Below, piece after piece: positions 1 through 6,474 of a DNA stretch of 23,113 bases; within the stretch, counting starts at the first letter, position 1; each line of letters opens with the position of its first letter. A program made the translations under genes and the position numbers. Where the stretch lies: the NCBI GenBank assembly GCA_002305995.1, contig DBRN01000002.1, forward strand, positions 1-23,113. The letters run 5' to 3'. The stretch is from Atopobiaceae bacterium UBA1367 (GTDB taxonomy: Bacteria > Actinomycetota > Coriobacteriia > Coriobacteriales > Atopobiaceae). A model generated the notes under the pieces. The model was not told the origin of the DNA and did no database searches. It worked only from the letters and a program-made list of their open reading frames with translations.

Positions 1-48
1 GCCGACCAGCTGTGCGATCATTCCCGTGCCGACGATGCCGAGCCTCAT
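1..48 (-). CDS. Gfo/Idh/MocA-type oxidoreductase, N-terminus only
   Basis: Only the first 16 codons are inside the window; the gene runs off the left edge. They read MRLGIVGTGMIAQLVG, a beta strand followed by a glycine-rich turn (G-x-G-x-x-A) typical of the NAD(P)-binding Rossmann start of Gfo/Idh/MocA oxidoreductases. A purine-rich stretch (GGAAGGGA) lies about 8 bases upstream of the ATG. The gene is co-directional with the man PTS operon but separated from manO by about 170 bases containing a strong hairpin, so it is probably a separate unit or an attenuated last gene. Family assignment from 16 residues is tentative; another Rossmann dehydrogenase is possible. Confidence 0.5.
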   Translation of the reverse strand, partial: MRLGIVGTGMIAQLVG

Positions 49-150
49 GATGCCATCCCTTCCGTACGTCTGATCCACCCAGTCAAGCCGACACGCCCTG
101 CGGCGCGTCAGCCATGATTGCCAAGAGCCAGGCCACCCACTGCAGCCTTG

Positions 151-175
151 GGAGCACGGGATCTCCCCGTGCTCC
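151..175 (-). terminator. Hairpin behind manO, probable terminator without U-tract
   Basis: A perfect 10-bp inverted repeat, GGAGCACGGG / CCCGTGCTCC, with a 5-base loop lies about 40 bases after the manO stop codon on the transcribed strand. There is no T-run behind it, so it is not a textbook intrinsic terminator. It could instead act as a 3' end stabiliser or pause site. Its place between manO and the next co-directional gene makes an operon boundary likely. Confidence 0.45.
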
Positions 176-215
176 GCAGGAACGACTTGCAGCAGGCATG
201 GCTCGCCCGCCTCCC

Positions 216-605
216 CTACTCCCCGCTGCGCCGGGTAACCATGCGCACCAGGCGGCGAAGCCCCAGTCGCACCACGTCAAGGAAGGTCGGCGACCTTACC
301 ATGCGCTCGGCAGGAACGTATTCCCGTATGGCGCGCAGCGTGGCCTTGTTGTCGCGCGTCGAGAAGGCGAAGTTGCCGTTCTCGCGCGTCATGATCACAA
401 AGCGCGGAATGAAGCGGCCAAAGATCACCTCGGCCGCGACACGATCGGTCTCGACCCAGGGAATCTGCACGTAGTCCTCGGGATTCCGCTCGTTGTAGAA
501 CTCGATGGCGTTGTTGCCCACCATCAGGTTCCCATAGACCGCCAGGCTGTGAAACGAGGTCGCCCTCACAGTGAGGTCAACCGAGCTGTTCATCGATTGG
601 GCCAC
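216..605 (-). CDS. manO: DUF956 family protein (ManO), PTS-associated
   Basis: A 129-residue protein of the DUF956 family, which is found almost only at the end of mannose-family PTS operons and is named ManO there. Its biochemical role is not firmly established; a regulatory role on the man PTS is usually proposed. The start is GTG at 603-605, giving a MAQSMNSSVDL beginning that resembles the typical MVQSLNTKVDL of the family, with AGAGGA six bases upstream. The open frame extends further upstream, but that part overlaps the manZ 3' end and looks non-coding. The C-terminus is basic (RRLVRMVTRRSGE). The gene is last in manXYZ-manO, 136 bases behind manZ, with a large hairpin in the gap that may lower its expression relative to the transporter. 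Confidence 0.88.
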   Translation of the reverse strand: MAQSMNSSVDLTVRATSFHSLAVYGNLMVGNNAIEFYNERNPEDYVQIPWVETDRVAAEVIFGRFIPRFVIMTRENGNFAFSTRDNKATLRAIREYVPAERMVRSPTFLDVVRLGLRRLVRMVTRRSGE

Positions 606-643
606 GAGACATCCTCTCAGACTCCTGGATGGCCATGAGACGA

Positions 644-686
644 CCGCCCTGTCAGGTTCACTGTAACTCAAAACCAGACAGGGCGG
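644..686 (-). promoter_or_regulatory. Strong stem-loop between manZ and manO
   Basis: CCGCCCTGTC (644-653) pairs perfectly with GACAGGGCGG (677-686). After one A-A mismatch the stem continues with GGTT (655-658) against AACC (672-675), leaving a 13-base loop. On the operon strand it follows the manZ stop codon (742) and precedes manO (605). No U-tract follows. A role in partial termination, or in protecting the manXYZ mRNA 3' end, would fit; which one cannot be told from sequence. Confidence 0.65.
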
Positions 687-741
687 CCACCAGGGGACGA
701 GATGCGCGCTGGAGAGAGGCCAGCGCGCGAGGCATGGTCTC

Positions 742-1662
742 CTACATGAAGCCGATGAGACGACCCACGATGCCCAGGGCAAAGAGCGCGAGGATGATCG
801 TGATCGGGGAGACGTTCTTCTTCAGCAGCTTGCAGCAGGCCAGCGTCAGGGCGACGGCGGCCAGGCCAGGAATGAGCTGGTCGAGGTTGCCCTGCAGCGT
901 GGTGACCTTGTCCACGTTCAGGCCCGTGGCACCGAGCGAGGAGTACTGCTCAAGGGCGCTCTTGATGCCCTCGGCGCCCGCAGGCAGGGAGCTCCAGTCG
1001 ATGTAGGCACCCTCCGCCTGCGTGACCGTGGAGACGATCGGGGTGAACGAGATGGACACCCAGCGCTGCACCAGCGCACCGATGATGAACATGCCGAGGA
1101 TGGAGGCGCCCTCGGTGATCTTGCCGAGCATGCCGCCGGAGAGGTCCTTGGCGATGGTGGTGCCCACGCTATAGCCGAACTCCTGGGTGTACCACAGGAA
1201 GGCCATGCGGATGACGTTCCAGAGGACGAAGAACAGGATCGGGCCGACGATGGATCCGCCCAGCGCCATGGAGGCGCCGAGGGCGCCCAGGATGGGGCGC
1301 ACGGTGAACCAGAAGACGGGGTCGCCGACGCCGGCGAGCGGACCCATCATGCCGACCTTGACGCCCTGGATGGCCTGGTCCTCGACGGGCATGCCGTTGG
1401 CGCGCTCCTCCTCAAGGGCGAGCGTGACGCCGATGATGGGGGCGGAGACGTACGGATGGGTGTTGTAGAACTCGAGGTGACGCTTGAGGGCGGCGGCCTG
1501 ATCGTCCTTGTTCTTGTACAGGGCCTTGATGGCCGGGATCATGGCGTAGCACCAGCCGCCGTTCTGCATGCGCTCGTAGTTCCAGGAGCCCTGCAGGAAC
1601 TGATGACGCCAGGCAACCGAACGACGGTCATTGACGGAAAGCTTGATCTGATTGTCTGCCAT
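742..1662 (-). CDS. manZ: PTS mannose-family transporter subunit IID
   Basis: The 306-residue IID subunit of a mannose-family (Man) phosphotransferase transporter. With IIC it forms the membrane channel that imports a hexose while IIB phosphorylates it. The N-terminal region is cytoplasmic-looking (RRSVAWRHQFLQGSWNYERM is a typical IID opening), with the family stretches GVKVGMMGPLAGVGDP and VRPILGALGAS in the middle and a hydrophobic C-terminal segment ending at GRLIGFM. The ATG at 1660-1662 was chosen because GGGAG lies 10 bases upstream; an in-frame GTG nine bases earlier would sit on top of that site. It follows manY by 22 bases and is clearly in the same transcript. Substrate (mannose, glucose, amino sugar) cannot be read from the sequence. 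Confidence 0.95.
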   Translation of the reverse strand: MADNQIKLSVNDRRSVAWRHQFLQGSWNYERMQNGGWCYAMIPAIKALYKNKDDQAAALKRHLEFYNTHPYVSAPIIGVTLALEEERANGMPVEDQAIQGVKVGMMGPLAGVGDPVFWFTVRPILGALGASMALGGSIVGPILFFVLWNVIRMAFLWYTQEFGYSVGTTIAKDLSGGMLGKITEGASILGMFIIGALVQRWVSISFTPIVSTVTQAEGAYIDWSSLPAGAEGIKSALEQYSSLGATGLNVDKVTTLQGNLDQLIPGLAAVALTLACCKLLKKNVSPITIILALFALGIVGRLIGFM

Positions 1663-1684
1663 TGTTATCACACTCCCTTGCGGC

Positions 1685-2500
1685 CTAGTAGTTGTTCAGG
1701 ATGTCGCCGAGCGGATCGCCCGAGCCACCACCGGCACCACCACCCTGCTTGGCGAGGTCCTTGAGGCCCAGGTAGATGAGGGCGACGGAGACGCCGATCA
1801 CACCGAGGGCGATGAGGGTGAGCTGGTTGAGCGCGGCGAGGGCGAAGCCGAGGGCGAAGAACGGCCAGACCTCGGGGGTGGCCATCATGTTGATGACCAT
1901 GGCGTAACCGACTGCGGCAACCATGCCGCCGCCGACGGCCATGCCGCCGGACAGCCATGCGGGCATGGCGTTGAGCATGTTGGTCACCATCTCGGACGGG
2001 ATGAAGCACAGGAGGGCCGCAGGGATGGCGATGCGGACGCCCTGCAGGCAGATGGCCAGGATCTGCCAAAGCTCGACGCCGCGGAAGTCGCTTCTCTCGG
2101 CGGCGGCATCCATGAAGTGGACCATGGGGATGGCGATGGTGCGGCAGAGCATGGTGAGGAACAGGCCGGCCACCGACAGCGGCACCGCGAGGGCGATGGA
2201 GGTCGAGATGGCGGTCTGGACGTTGGCGGTACCGCTGCCGAGGCCAAGCACCATGATGATGGAGGAGGCGACGGAGGCGAGCGCCGCATCGGGCGCGACC
2301 GCAGCGCCGACGTTCGCCCAGCCAAGGGCGATCATCTGCAGCGAGCCGCCCAGCATGATGCCTTCTGCGGGATGGCCGGTCACAAGGCCGATGAGGGTGC
2401 ATGCGACCAGCGGCTGATGGAACTGGAACTCATCGAGGATGCCCTCCATACCGGCCAGGAAGGCCACGAGGACAACCAAAAGGATCGAAATGGGATTCAT
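1685..2500 (-). CDS. manY: PTS mannose-family transporter subunit IIC
   Basis: A 271-residue polytopic membrane protein of the EIIC-Man family, the sugar-binding channel subunit that works with IID. It begins MNPISILLVVLVAFLAGMEG, followed by the family stretch FHQPLVACTLIGLVTGH and repeated hydrophobic segments (roughly residues 4-22, 30-60, 70-120, 135-165, 175-205 and 215-245). The C-terminus ends in a glycine-rich tail (KQGGGAGGGSGDP) that may be a flexible cytoplasmic extension. The start is supported by a strong AAGGAGG seven bases upstream of the ATG. Only 14 bases separate it from the manX stop, and manZ follows after 22 bases. Confidence 0.95.
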   Translation of the reverse strand: MNPISILLVVLVAFLAGMEGILDEFQFHQPLVACTLIGLVTGHPAEGIMLGGSLQMIALGWANVGAAVAPDAALASVASSIIMVLGLGSGTANVQTAISTSIALAVPLSVAGLFLTMLCRTIAIPMVHFMDAAAERSDFRGVELWQILAICLQGVRIAIPAALLCFIPSEMVTNMLNAMPAWLSGGMAVGGGMVAAVGYAMVINMMATPEVWPFFALGFALAALNQLTLIALGVIGVSVALIYLGLKDLAKQGGGAGGGSGDPLGDILNNY

Positions 2501-2514
2501 GCCCTATCCTCCTT

Positions 2515-3513
2515 CTACTTCTGGGCGGCAAGCTCGGACTTGGCCTTGCTCATGATGGCGTCGAACGGCTCGGACGAGTCTGCGGGAACCTTGCGGACGT
2601 CGAAGGTCACGCCCCGGGCCGCGATGGCCTCGAGCGTCTTGACGTCGTCGGGACCCATGGCGATGGCGTTCGTCACGACGACCTTGCCGAGCGAGTGGGC
2701 CATGGAGCCGAGGTTGACCTGCTTGATGTCCACGCCGCCCTCGAGTGCGCGCAGGAGGTCCTGCGGGGTCTCGAACAGCAGCATGGCCTTGGTGTCTCCA
2801 AAGCGTGGGTCCTTGGCCACCTCGATGATCTTGGAGATGGGCACGACGTGCGCCTTGACCCCCGGGGGAGCGGCCTGCTCGATCATGGACTTGCGCAGGT
2901 CGTCGTGGGCAACGGCATCAGAGCAGACGATGATGCGGTCGGGACCGGTCATCTTGGTCCATGTGGTGGCAACCTGGCCGTGGAGCAGGCGCGTGTCGAC
3001 GCGCGCCAGCACGATCTTGATGTGGCCGTCGCCGAGGACCGTTCCCTCGGGAATGGCACCGACCGGGGCAGCGGGGGCCGCCACAGCCGCAGGGGCGGCA
3101 TCCGCAGGCTCGCAGGACTCGGGCTTCACCCTCACGCCGCCCTTGGCCTCCGAGAAGATCGTCTGGGCGACCTCCTTTGCCGAGTCGCAGCCCATGCGCT
3201 CGCCATAGGCGGAGACGACCATGGGGAGGCTCATGCCGGTGACGGCCACCCAATCCTCTCCCCCACGCTCCTCGATGAGCTTGCTGACCTGGTTGAAGGG
3301 CGTGCCTCCCCACAGATCGACAAGGAACAGGACCTGCTCCTTGCTCTCGAACGAGTCGATGGCTGCCAGCAGCTTGGCGCGAAAGTCATCAGGACCCATG
3401 TCGGGCGTCAGGACTACCGCTTCGACGTCCTCCTGAGGACCGAAGATCATCTGCCCGGACTCCTTGATCCCCTCGGAGAACCTGCCGTGGCTGGCTAGGA
3501 CAATGCTGACCAT
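2515..3513 (-). CDS. manX: PTS mannose-family fused subunit IIAB
   Basis: A 332-residue cytoplasmic fusion of IIA-Man and IIB-Man, which passes phosphate from HPr to the incoming sugar. The IIA domain (about 1-130) carries the phosphorylated His9 in LASHGRFSEG and the family motif DLWGGTPFN (66-74). An Ala/Pro-rich linker (about 137-155) leads to IIB (about 163-332) with its phosphohistidine His178 in RVDTRLLHGQV. ATG at 3511-3513 is preferred over the TTG codon just before it because AAAGGAGG lies seven bases upstream of the ATG. First gene of manXYZ-manO. The roughly 100-base leader contains an 8-bp hairpin that could be a regulatory site. In many bacteria this protein also relays sugar availability to regulation; that is family knowledge and not visible here. 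Confidence 0.95.
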   Translation of the reverse strand: MVSIVLASHGRFSEGIKESGQMIFGPQEDVEAVVLTPDMGPDDFRAKLLAAIDSFESKEQVLFLVDLWGGTPFNQVSKLIEERGGEDWVAVTGMSLPMVVSAYGERMGCDSAKEVAQTIFSEAKGGVRVKPESCEPADAAPAAVAAPAAPVGAIPEGTVLGDGHIKIVLARVDTRLLHGQVATTWTKMTGPDRIIVCSDAVAHDDLRKSMIEQAAPPGVKAHVVPISKIIEVAKDPRFGDTKAMLLFETPQDLLRALEGGVDIKQVNLGSMAHSLGKVVVTNAIAMGPDDVKTLEAIAARGVTFDVRKVPADSSEPFDAIMSKAKSELAAQK

Positions 3514-3572
3514 CAAACTACCTCCTTTGCATCCAATCGCTCTGTGTGGTCAGGACGTGGACAGCAATGATG

Positions 3573-3594
3573 AGGTCCAGTCGACCCTGAACCT
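3573..3594 (-). promoter_or_regulatory. Leader hairpin or operator upstream of manX
   Basis: On the operon strand, AGGTTCAG and CTGGACCT flank a 6-base loop (GGTCGA), giving an 8-bp RNA stem with one G-U pair, about 60 bases before the manX start. It could be an antiterminator-type RNA site, a protein operator, or a 5' stabilising stem. No antiterminator or activator gene is present nearby to favour one reading. Confidence 0.45.
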
Positions 3595-4027
3595 CTACAC
3601 ACGCTCTCCACAAACTATGCTCATGATACACGTGATTTGGCCGAATCCCAGATCCTCTTCTGACCGATTCCGTGCGGACCCGCCACCACGACACCGTCTC
3701 GCGCGGCCACGCACATCCTCGCCCCACGTCTGGGGAGACCCTGCCGCGCATGGCGCATGGCCATCCGGCCAGATCAACAACTGTCACCGGCTCGCAGCAA
3801 AACCGCACGTATCGAGGGTGCCAGAAGCATCATTGCCACTTGGGCACCGGTAGGGAAGGTCTTCGCAGCCCGATCCTGGCGCCCGGTCGCGCCATGGGCA
3901 CACCGGTGTCCGGAGGCCTGTTCGCACCGCACAGACAGGCGCAATCCCTGGGGTCCGACACGGGACGCTCGCTCTCCCGAGACGCTCTCGAAACGCCACT
4001 CGTCGCGCAAAACATACCGGTCAGGCC

Positions 4028-4117
4028 GGGTGCGCGGCAGGCACGGGGGACCCATGTCCGGCAGCACCTTCACGCTTCCCGGCGTCCTGGGTGCGCGGCA
4101 GGCACGGGGGACCCATG
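4028..4117. repeat. Two direct copies of a 29-bp repeat, 61 bp apart
   Basis: The 29-base string that starts GGGTGCGCGGCAGG and ends GGGGGACCCATG occurs at 4028-4056 and again, without mismatch, at 4089-4117. Flanks on both sides of the two copies differ, so the repeat has sharp borders. The second copy ends one base before the stop codon of the NlpC-like gene, so on the gene strand both copies are in its immediate 3' region. Confidence 0.85.
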
Positions 4118-4118
4118 C

Positions 4119-4511
4119 TCAGCCGAGGCCGATGCTTCCCAGCCATCCCCAGCGCGGGTCGGCCATCAGGCCGTAGGCGCTCAGCCACAGCGAGAGGGGC
4201 ACCTCCCTGACCGAGCCCGACACCGAGTCCGCCACCAGGCCATCCCCGATGTAGATCCCGACATGGCCGTGAGCCATCCCCTGGGCGGAGAGGGGGTGAG
4301 CGGGCACGGCCACGATCATGCCCACCTTGAGGTCGGCCGTGTCGGAATAGTGACAGTAGCTCGCGTACAGCTCCGCCGCGTCTCCCAGCACCACACCCAT
4401 CCCCAGGCGGGAGAAGCCCTGCTCCACCCAGCTCGCACAGAGGTCGGCACCTGGGGAGGGCGTGCCGTAGGCACATGCCACGAACCTGCGCTGGAGCGCG
4501 CTCGAGTCCAT
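4119..4511 (-). CDS. NlpC/P60-like peptidoglycan hydrolase, small
   Basis: The recognisable domain is 130 residues from ATG 4509-4511. It shows the NlpC/P60-type cysteine in SPGADLCASWVEQ (Cys25), a YASYCHYSD stretch, and the catalytic-type histidine in HGHVGIYIGDG (His83), followed by an RWGWLG end common in actinobacterial members. Such enzymes cut the stem peptides of peptidoglycan. No signal peptide or membrane segment is visible, which is odd for a wall enzyme. The frame is open upstream to 4775 with alternative ATG codons at 4692-4694 and 4689-4691; that extension (up to 61 residues, with an LRRLLASLERRGLVREGL helix) has coding-like composition. No start has a clear ribosome site, so the N-terminus is uncertain. 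Divergent from the AAA+ ATPase gene. Confidence 0.65.
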   Translation of the reverse strand: MDSSALQRRFVACAYGTPSPGADLCASWVEQGFSRLGMGVVLGDAAELYASYCHYSDTADLKVGMIVAVPAHPLSAQGMAHGHVGIYIGDGLVADSVSGSVREVPLSLWLSAYGLMADPRWGWLGSIGLG

Positions 4512-4805
4512 GCGTCGCTGGGGCTGCCGGTTGGGACCGATGTCCCTCACGGCGGGATGGCCCCAGCGCGAGAGACCTTCCCGCACAAGGCCTCGCCGCT
4601 CGAGCGACGCCAGGAGACGCCGGAGGTCAGCTTCGTCTTCCCGTTCGCCCACCGCATCCCCCACCACGCCGAAAGCCTGCCGTGGACCCATCATACCCGT
4701 CAGGCAGCCGAGCTCCGTCCCTGCCCCGCCAACCTGCGTATCGCGATGGCGTCCTGGCGCCCCGGCGTCTCGGCCTCAGGCGCGTGCCCGTGCGGCATCA
4801 GATCT

Positions 4806-4845
4806 ATCCGCATCTTGCGCAGGGGCGCAGATGAGATATGCGGAT
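4806..4845. repeat. Inverted repeat in the divergent promoter region
   Basis: ATCCGCAT (4806-4813) and ATGCGGAT (4838-4845) are perfect 8-bp inverted arms. Inside them CATC-T-TGCGC faces GCGCA-GATG, so the stem can continue with one bulged base. It lies between the AAA+ ATPase promoter region and the NlpC-like gene. It could be an operator for either gene, or a leader hairpin in the NlpC-like transcript. Confidence 0.6.
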
Positions 4846-4858
4846 GCAGGGTGAATGA

Positions 4859-4890
4859 GGTATAAGATAGTATAAACTAGTGTAAACCCA
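4859..4890. promoter_or_regulatory. AT-rich divergent promoter region with 10-bp near-repeats
   Basis: Three successive 10-mers, TATAAGATAG, TATAAACTAG and TGTAAACCCA, follow one another at 4861-4890 in otherwise GC-rich DNA. On the plus strand TATAAG and TATAAA are good -10 candidates for the ATPase gene 20-40 bases downstream, though no good -35 is seen. On the minus strand TTTACA (4881-4886) and TATACC (4859-4864) are 16 bp apart and make a fair promoter toward the NlpC-like gene, whose leader would then include the 4806-4845 inverted repeat. TAGT-ATAA-ACTA inside the block is a small palindrome. Confidence 0.5.
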
Positions 4891-4908
4891 TCAACAGAAT
4901 GGCAGACC

Positions 4909-6051
4909 ATGAGAGCGAAGGCAACCATACAAGCAAACCCCTTCAAGCCGACCGCAGGCAAGATGCCGCCCATCCTGGTGGGTCGCGAGGACATCATCGT
5001 CGACTTCTCCGATGGGCTCGTCAACGGCGCGGGTGCTCCGGGAAGGCTCATGCTCATCTCCGGCCAGCGTGGCTTTGGCAAGACGGTCCTGCTCACGGAG
5101 CTTGCGCGCATCGCCGAGGCCTATGGATGGCTGACCGTGCGAGAGACCGCGGCCCAGGGCATGTGCGACCGCATCGTGCGGGCACTCGGGGGAACGGGGC
5201 CGCATGTGACGGGCGTGGACCTCGACCCGTCGGTGGACATCGCCGGCGTGGCGGGAGCGCGCCTTGGGCGGGTCTCGGTCTCCCTTCCCTCCTCCCTCGA
5301 CATACGCGACGCCGCCTCAAGACGGTTCAGGCACATGAGGCCCGGCACGGGCATCCTCTTCACCGTGGACGAGACGCAGGCCGCGCGCCGCGACGAGCTG
5401 GTTGCCATCGCGACCGCCGTGCAGCATGTCATCGCCGACCAGGACATGACCAACGTCAGCGATGCCGAGAAGCACGGCGTGGCCCTCGTGCTTGCGGGAC
5501 TGCCGTCAATGATGGACGACCTGGTGAACGATGAGGTCCTCACGTTCCTGAGACGTGCGATGCGACAGGACCTCGGCCCTGTGATGGTGCCCGACGTGCG
5601 AAACGCCTACCAGCAGAGCGTTGCCGACTCCGGCCTGCACATCGGTGACGAGGAGGCGCTTGCCGCGGCACGGGCGTCACTGGGCTATCCCTACCTCGTG
5701 CAGCTCGTGGGCTACTACATGTGGCAGTCCGCGCGCCGCCGCAAGTCGGGCGTCATCGAGATGGCTGACGTCGAGCGGGCGACGCAGGATGCCGGCATCG
5801 CGTTTCAGGACGCTGTGTGCGCACCCGCCTACAAGGGGCTGACAAGCGCACAACGCACGTTCCTCACCATGATGGCGCAGGACTGGCCCAATCCGTCAAA
5901 CGTGAGCGAGGTTGCCAGGAGGGCTGGGAGGAGTCGCAGCTGGGCATCGAAGTATCGGGAGAGCCTCATCCGGGCCCACATGATCGAAGGGCTGGGAGAC
6001 GGCCTGGTGGAGTATGCCATCCCGTACCTAGGAGAGTATCTGACGAGGTAG
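4909..6051 (+). CDS. AAA+ family ATPase with C-terminal winged-helix-like region
   Basis: A 380-residue protein starting with the NPFKPTAGKMPPILVGREDII lead-in typical of a family of orphan ATP-binding proteins in actinobacteria. Walker A is GQRGFGKT (52-59) and Walker B is ILFTVDE (149-155). LVLAGLPSMMDDL near 195-207 is placed like a sensor-1 strand. The last 70 residues (SAQRTFLTMMAQDW, then VSEVARRAGRSRSWASKYRESLIRAHMIEG) look like a winged helix-turn-helix, so the protein probably binds DNA. The architecture recalls Orc1/Cdc6- and STAND-like ATPases, but no specific function is known to me. The ATG at 4909 gives the conserved N-terminus but has no clear Shine-Dalgarno; it is close to the promoter-like block, so a short leader is likely. 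The 42-bp repeat block starts 17 bases after its stop codon. Confidence 0.85.
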   Translation: MRAKATIQANPFKPTAGKMPPILVGREDIIVDFSDGLVNGAGAPGRLMLISGQRGFGKTVLLTELARIAEAYGWLTVRETAAQGMCDRIVRALGGTGPHVTGVDLDPSVDIAGVAGARLGRVSVSLPSSLDIRDAASRRFRHMRPGTGILFTVDETQAARRDELVAIATAVQHVIADQDMTNVSDAEKHGVALVLAGLPSMMDDLVNDEVLTFLRRAMRQDLGPVMVPDVRNAYQQSVADSGLHIGDEEALAAARASLGYPYLVQLVGYYMWQSARRRKSGVIEMADVERATQDAGIAFQDAVCAPAYKGLTSAQRTFLTMMAQDWPNPSNVSEVARRAGRSRSWASKYRESLIRAHMIEGLGDGLVEYAIPYLGEYLTR

Positions 6052-6067
6052 GGCCTGTCTGCACTCC

Positions 6068-6474
6068 GGAAAGGAAAACGACGACCTGTGCGTGGTCATG
6101 GCAGGAAGCGCCCGACCCTGGAAAGGGAATCCTGGAGTTGTGCGAGGCCAGGACCCATGGTGGAAAGGAAATCGCGGAGTTGTGCGGGCAGTGCGTCCCG
6201 GCTGGAAAGGAAAAGCCCGAGTTGTGCGAGGTCAGGGCCGATAGCGGAAAGAAAATCGCGGAGTTGTGCGGGGTCAGGACCCATAGCGGAAAGGTTTTTC
6301 TCGACTTGTGACCTGTCAGCAACTGCACAACTCGGGCTTTTCCTTTCCAGGGCCGGCCGCCATCGCGCACAACTCCAGGATTCCCTTTCCAGGGTCGGGC
6401 GGCGTCGCGCACAACTCGGGCTTTTCCTTTCCGCGCTCGGCCGCCATCGCGCACAACTCGGGCTTTTCCTTGCC
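6068..6474. repeat. Bidirectional array of 42-bp repeats, symmetric about 6318
   Basis: Units start with GGAAAGG and contain GAGTTGTGCG 15 bases in. Plus-strand units begin at 6120, 6162, 6204, 6246 and 6288 (spacing exactly 42); a weaker one begins at 6068. Minus-strand units begin at 6348, 6390, 6432 and 6474 (again exactly 42). Pairs 6288/6348, 6246/6390, 6204/6432 and 6162/6474 all centre on 6318, so the block is a long inverted repeat kept in register. The pair 6204-6228 and 6408-6432 is perfectly complementary over 25 bases. The unit at 6288 is divergent (TTTTT replaces the A-run, CTTGTGA ends it). All six frames are largely open here because of the repeat; none has a ribosome site. Confidence 0.92.

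Larger units (their letters stand above)
3514..4118. other. Gene-poor stretch between manX and the NlpC-like gene
   Basis: No open frame here looks like a gene on either strand; those present have random-looking composition and no ribosome site. The right part holds two copies of a 29-bp direct repeat, and the left part holds the manX leader. On the manX strand a TATCAT hexamer (3623-3628) resembles a -10 box but has no convincing -35. Other inverted repeats seen are GGTGCC/GGCACC around 3818-3850 and the CGAGA-CGC-TCTCG palindrome near 3978-3990. The stretch may be decayed sequence. Confidence 0.5.

Noticed and set aside
1652..3208. 518-codon plus-strand open frame
   Set aside because: Antisense shadow of manX and manY, both of which have clear family motifs and ribosome sites.
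3573..3680. Sigma-54-type promoter for the man operon
   Set aside because: No GG/GC -24/-12 pair, and actinobacteria generally lack sigma-54.
3774..4073. Possible small gene on the minus strand
   Set aside because: No family resemblance, no ribosome site, odd residue composition, and several overlapping frames of equal length.
4776..5111. 111-codon minus-strand frame overlapping the ATPase start
   Set aside because: Antisense to the conserved ATPase N-terminus and across the divergent promoter; no ribosome site.
6068..6474. CRISPR array
   Set aside because: Units are contiguous, change orientation in the middle, and the variable part is short and shared between units; no cas genes nearby.
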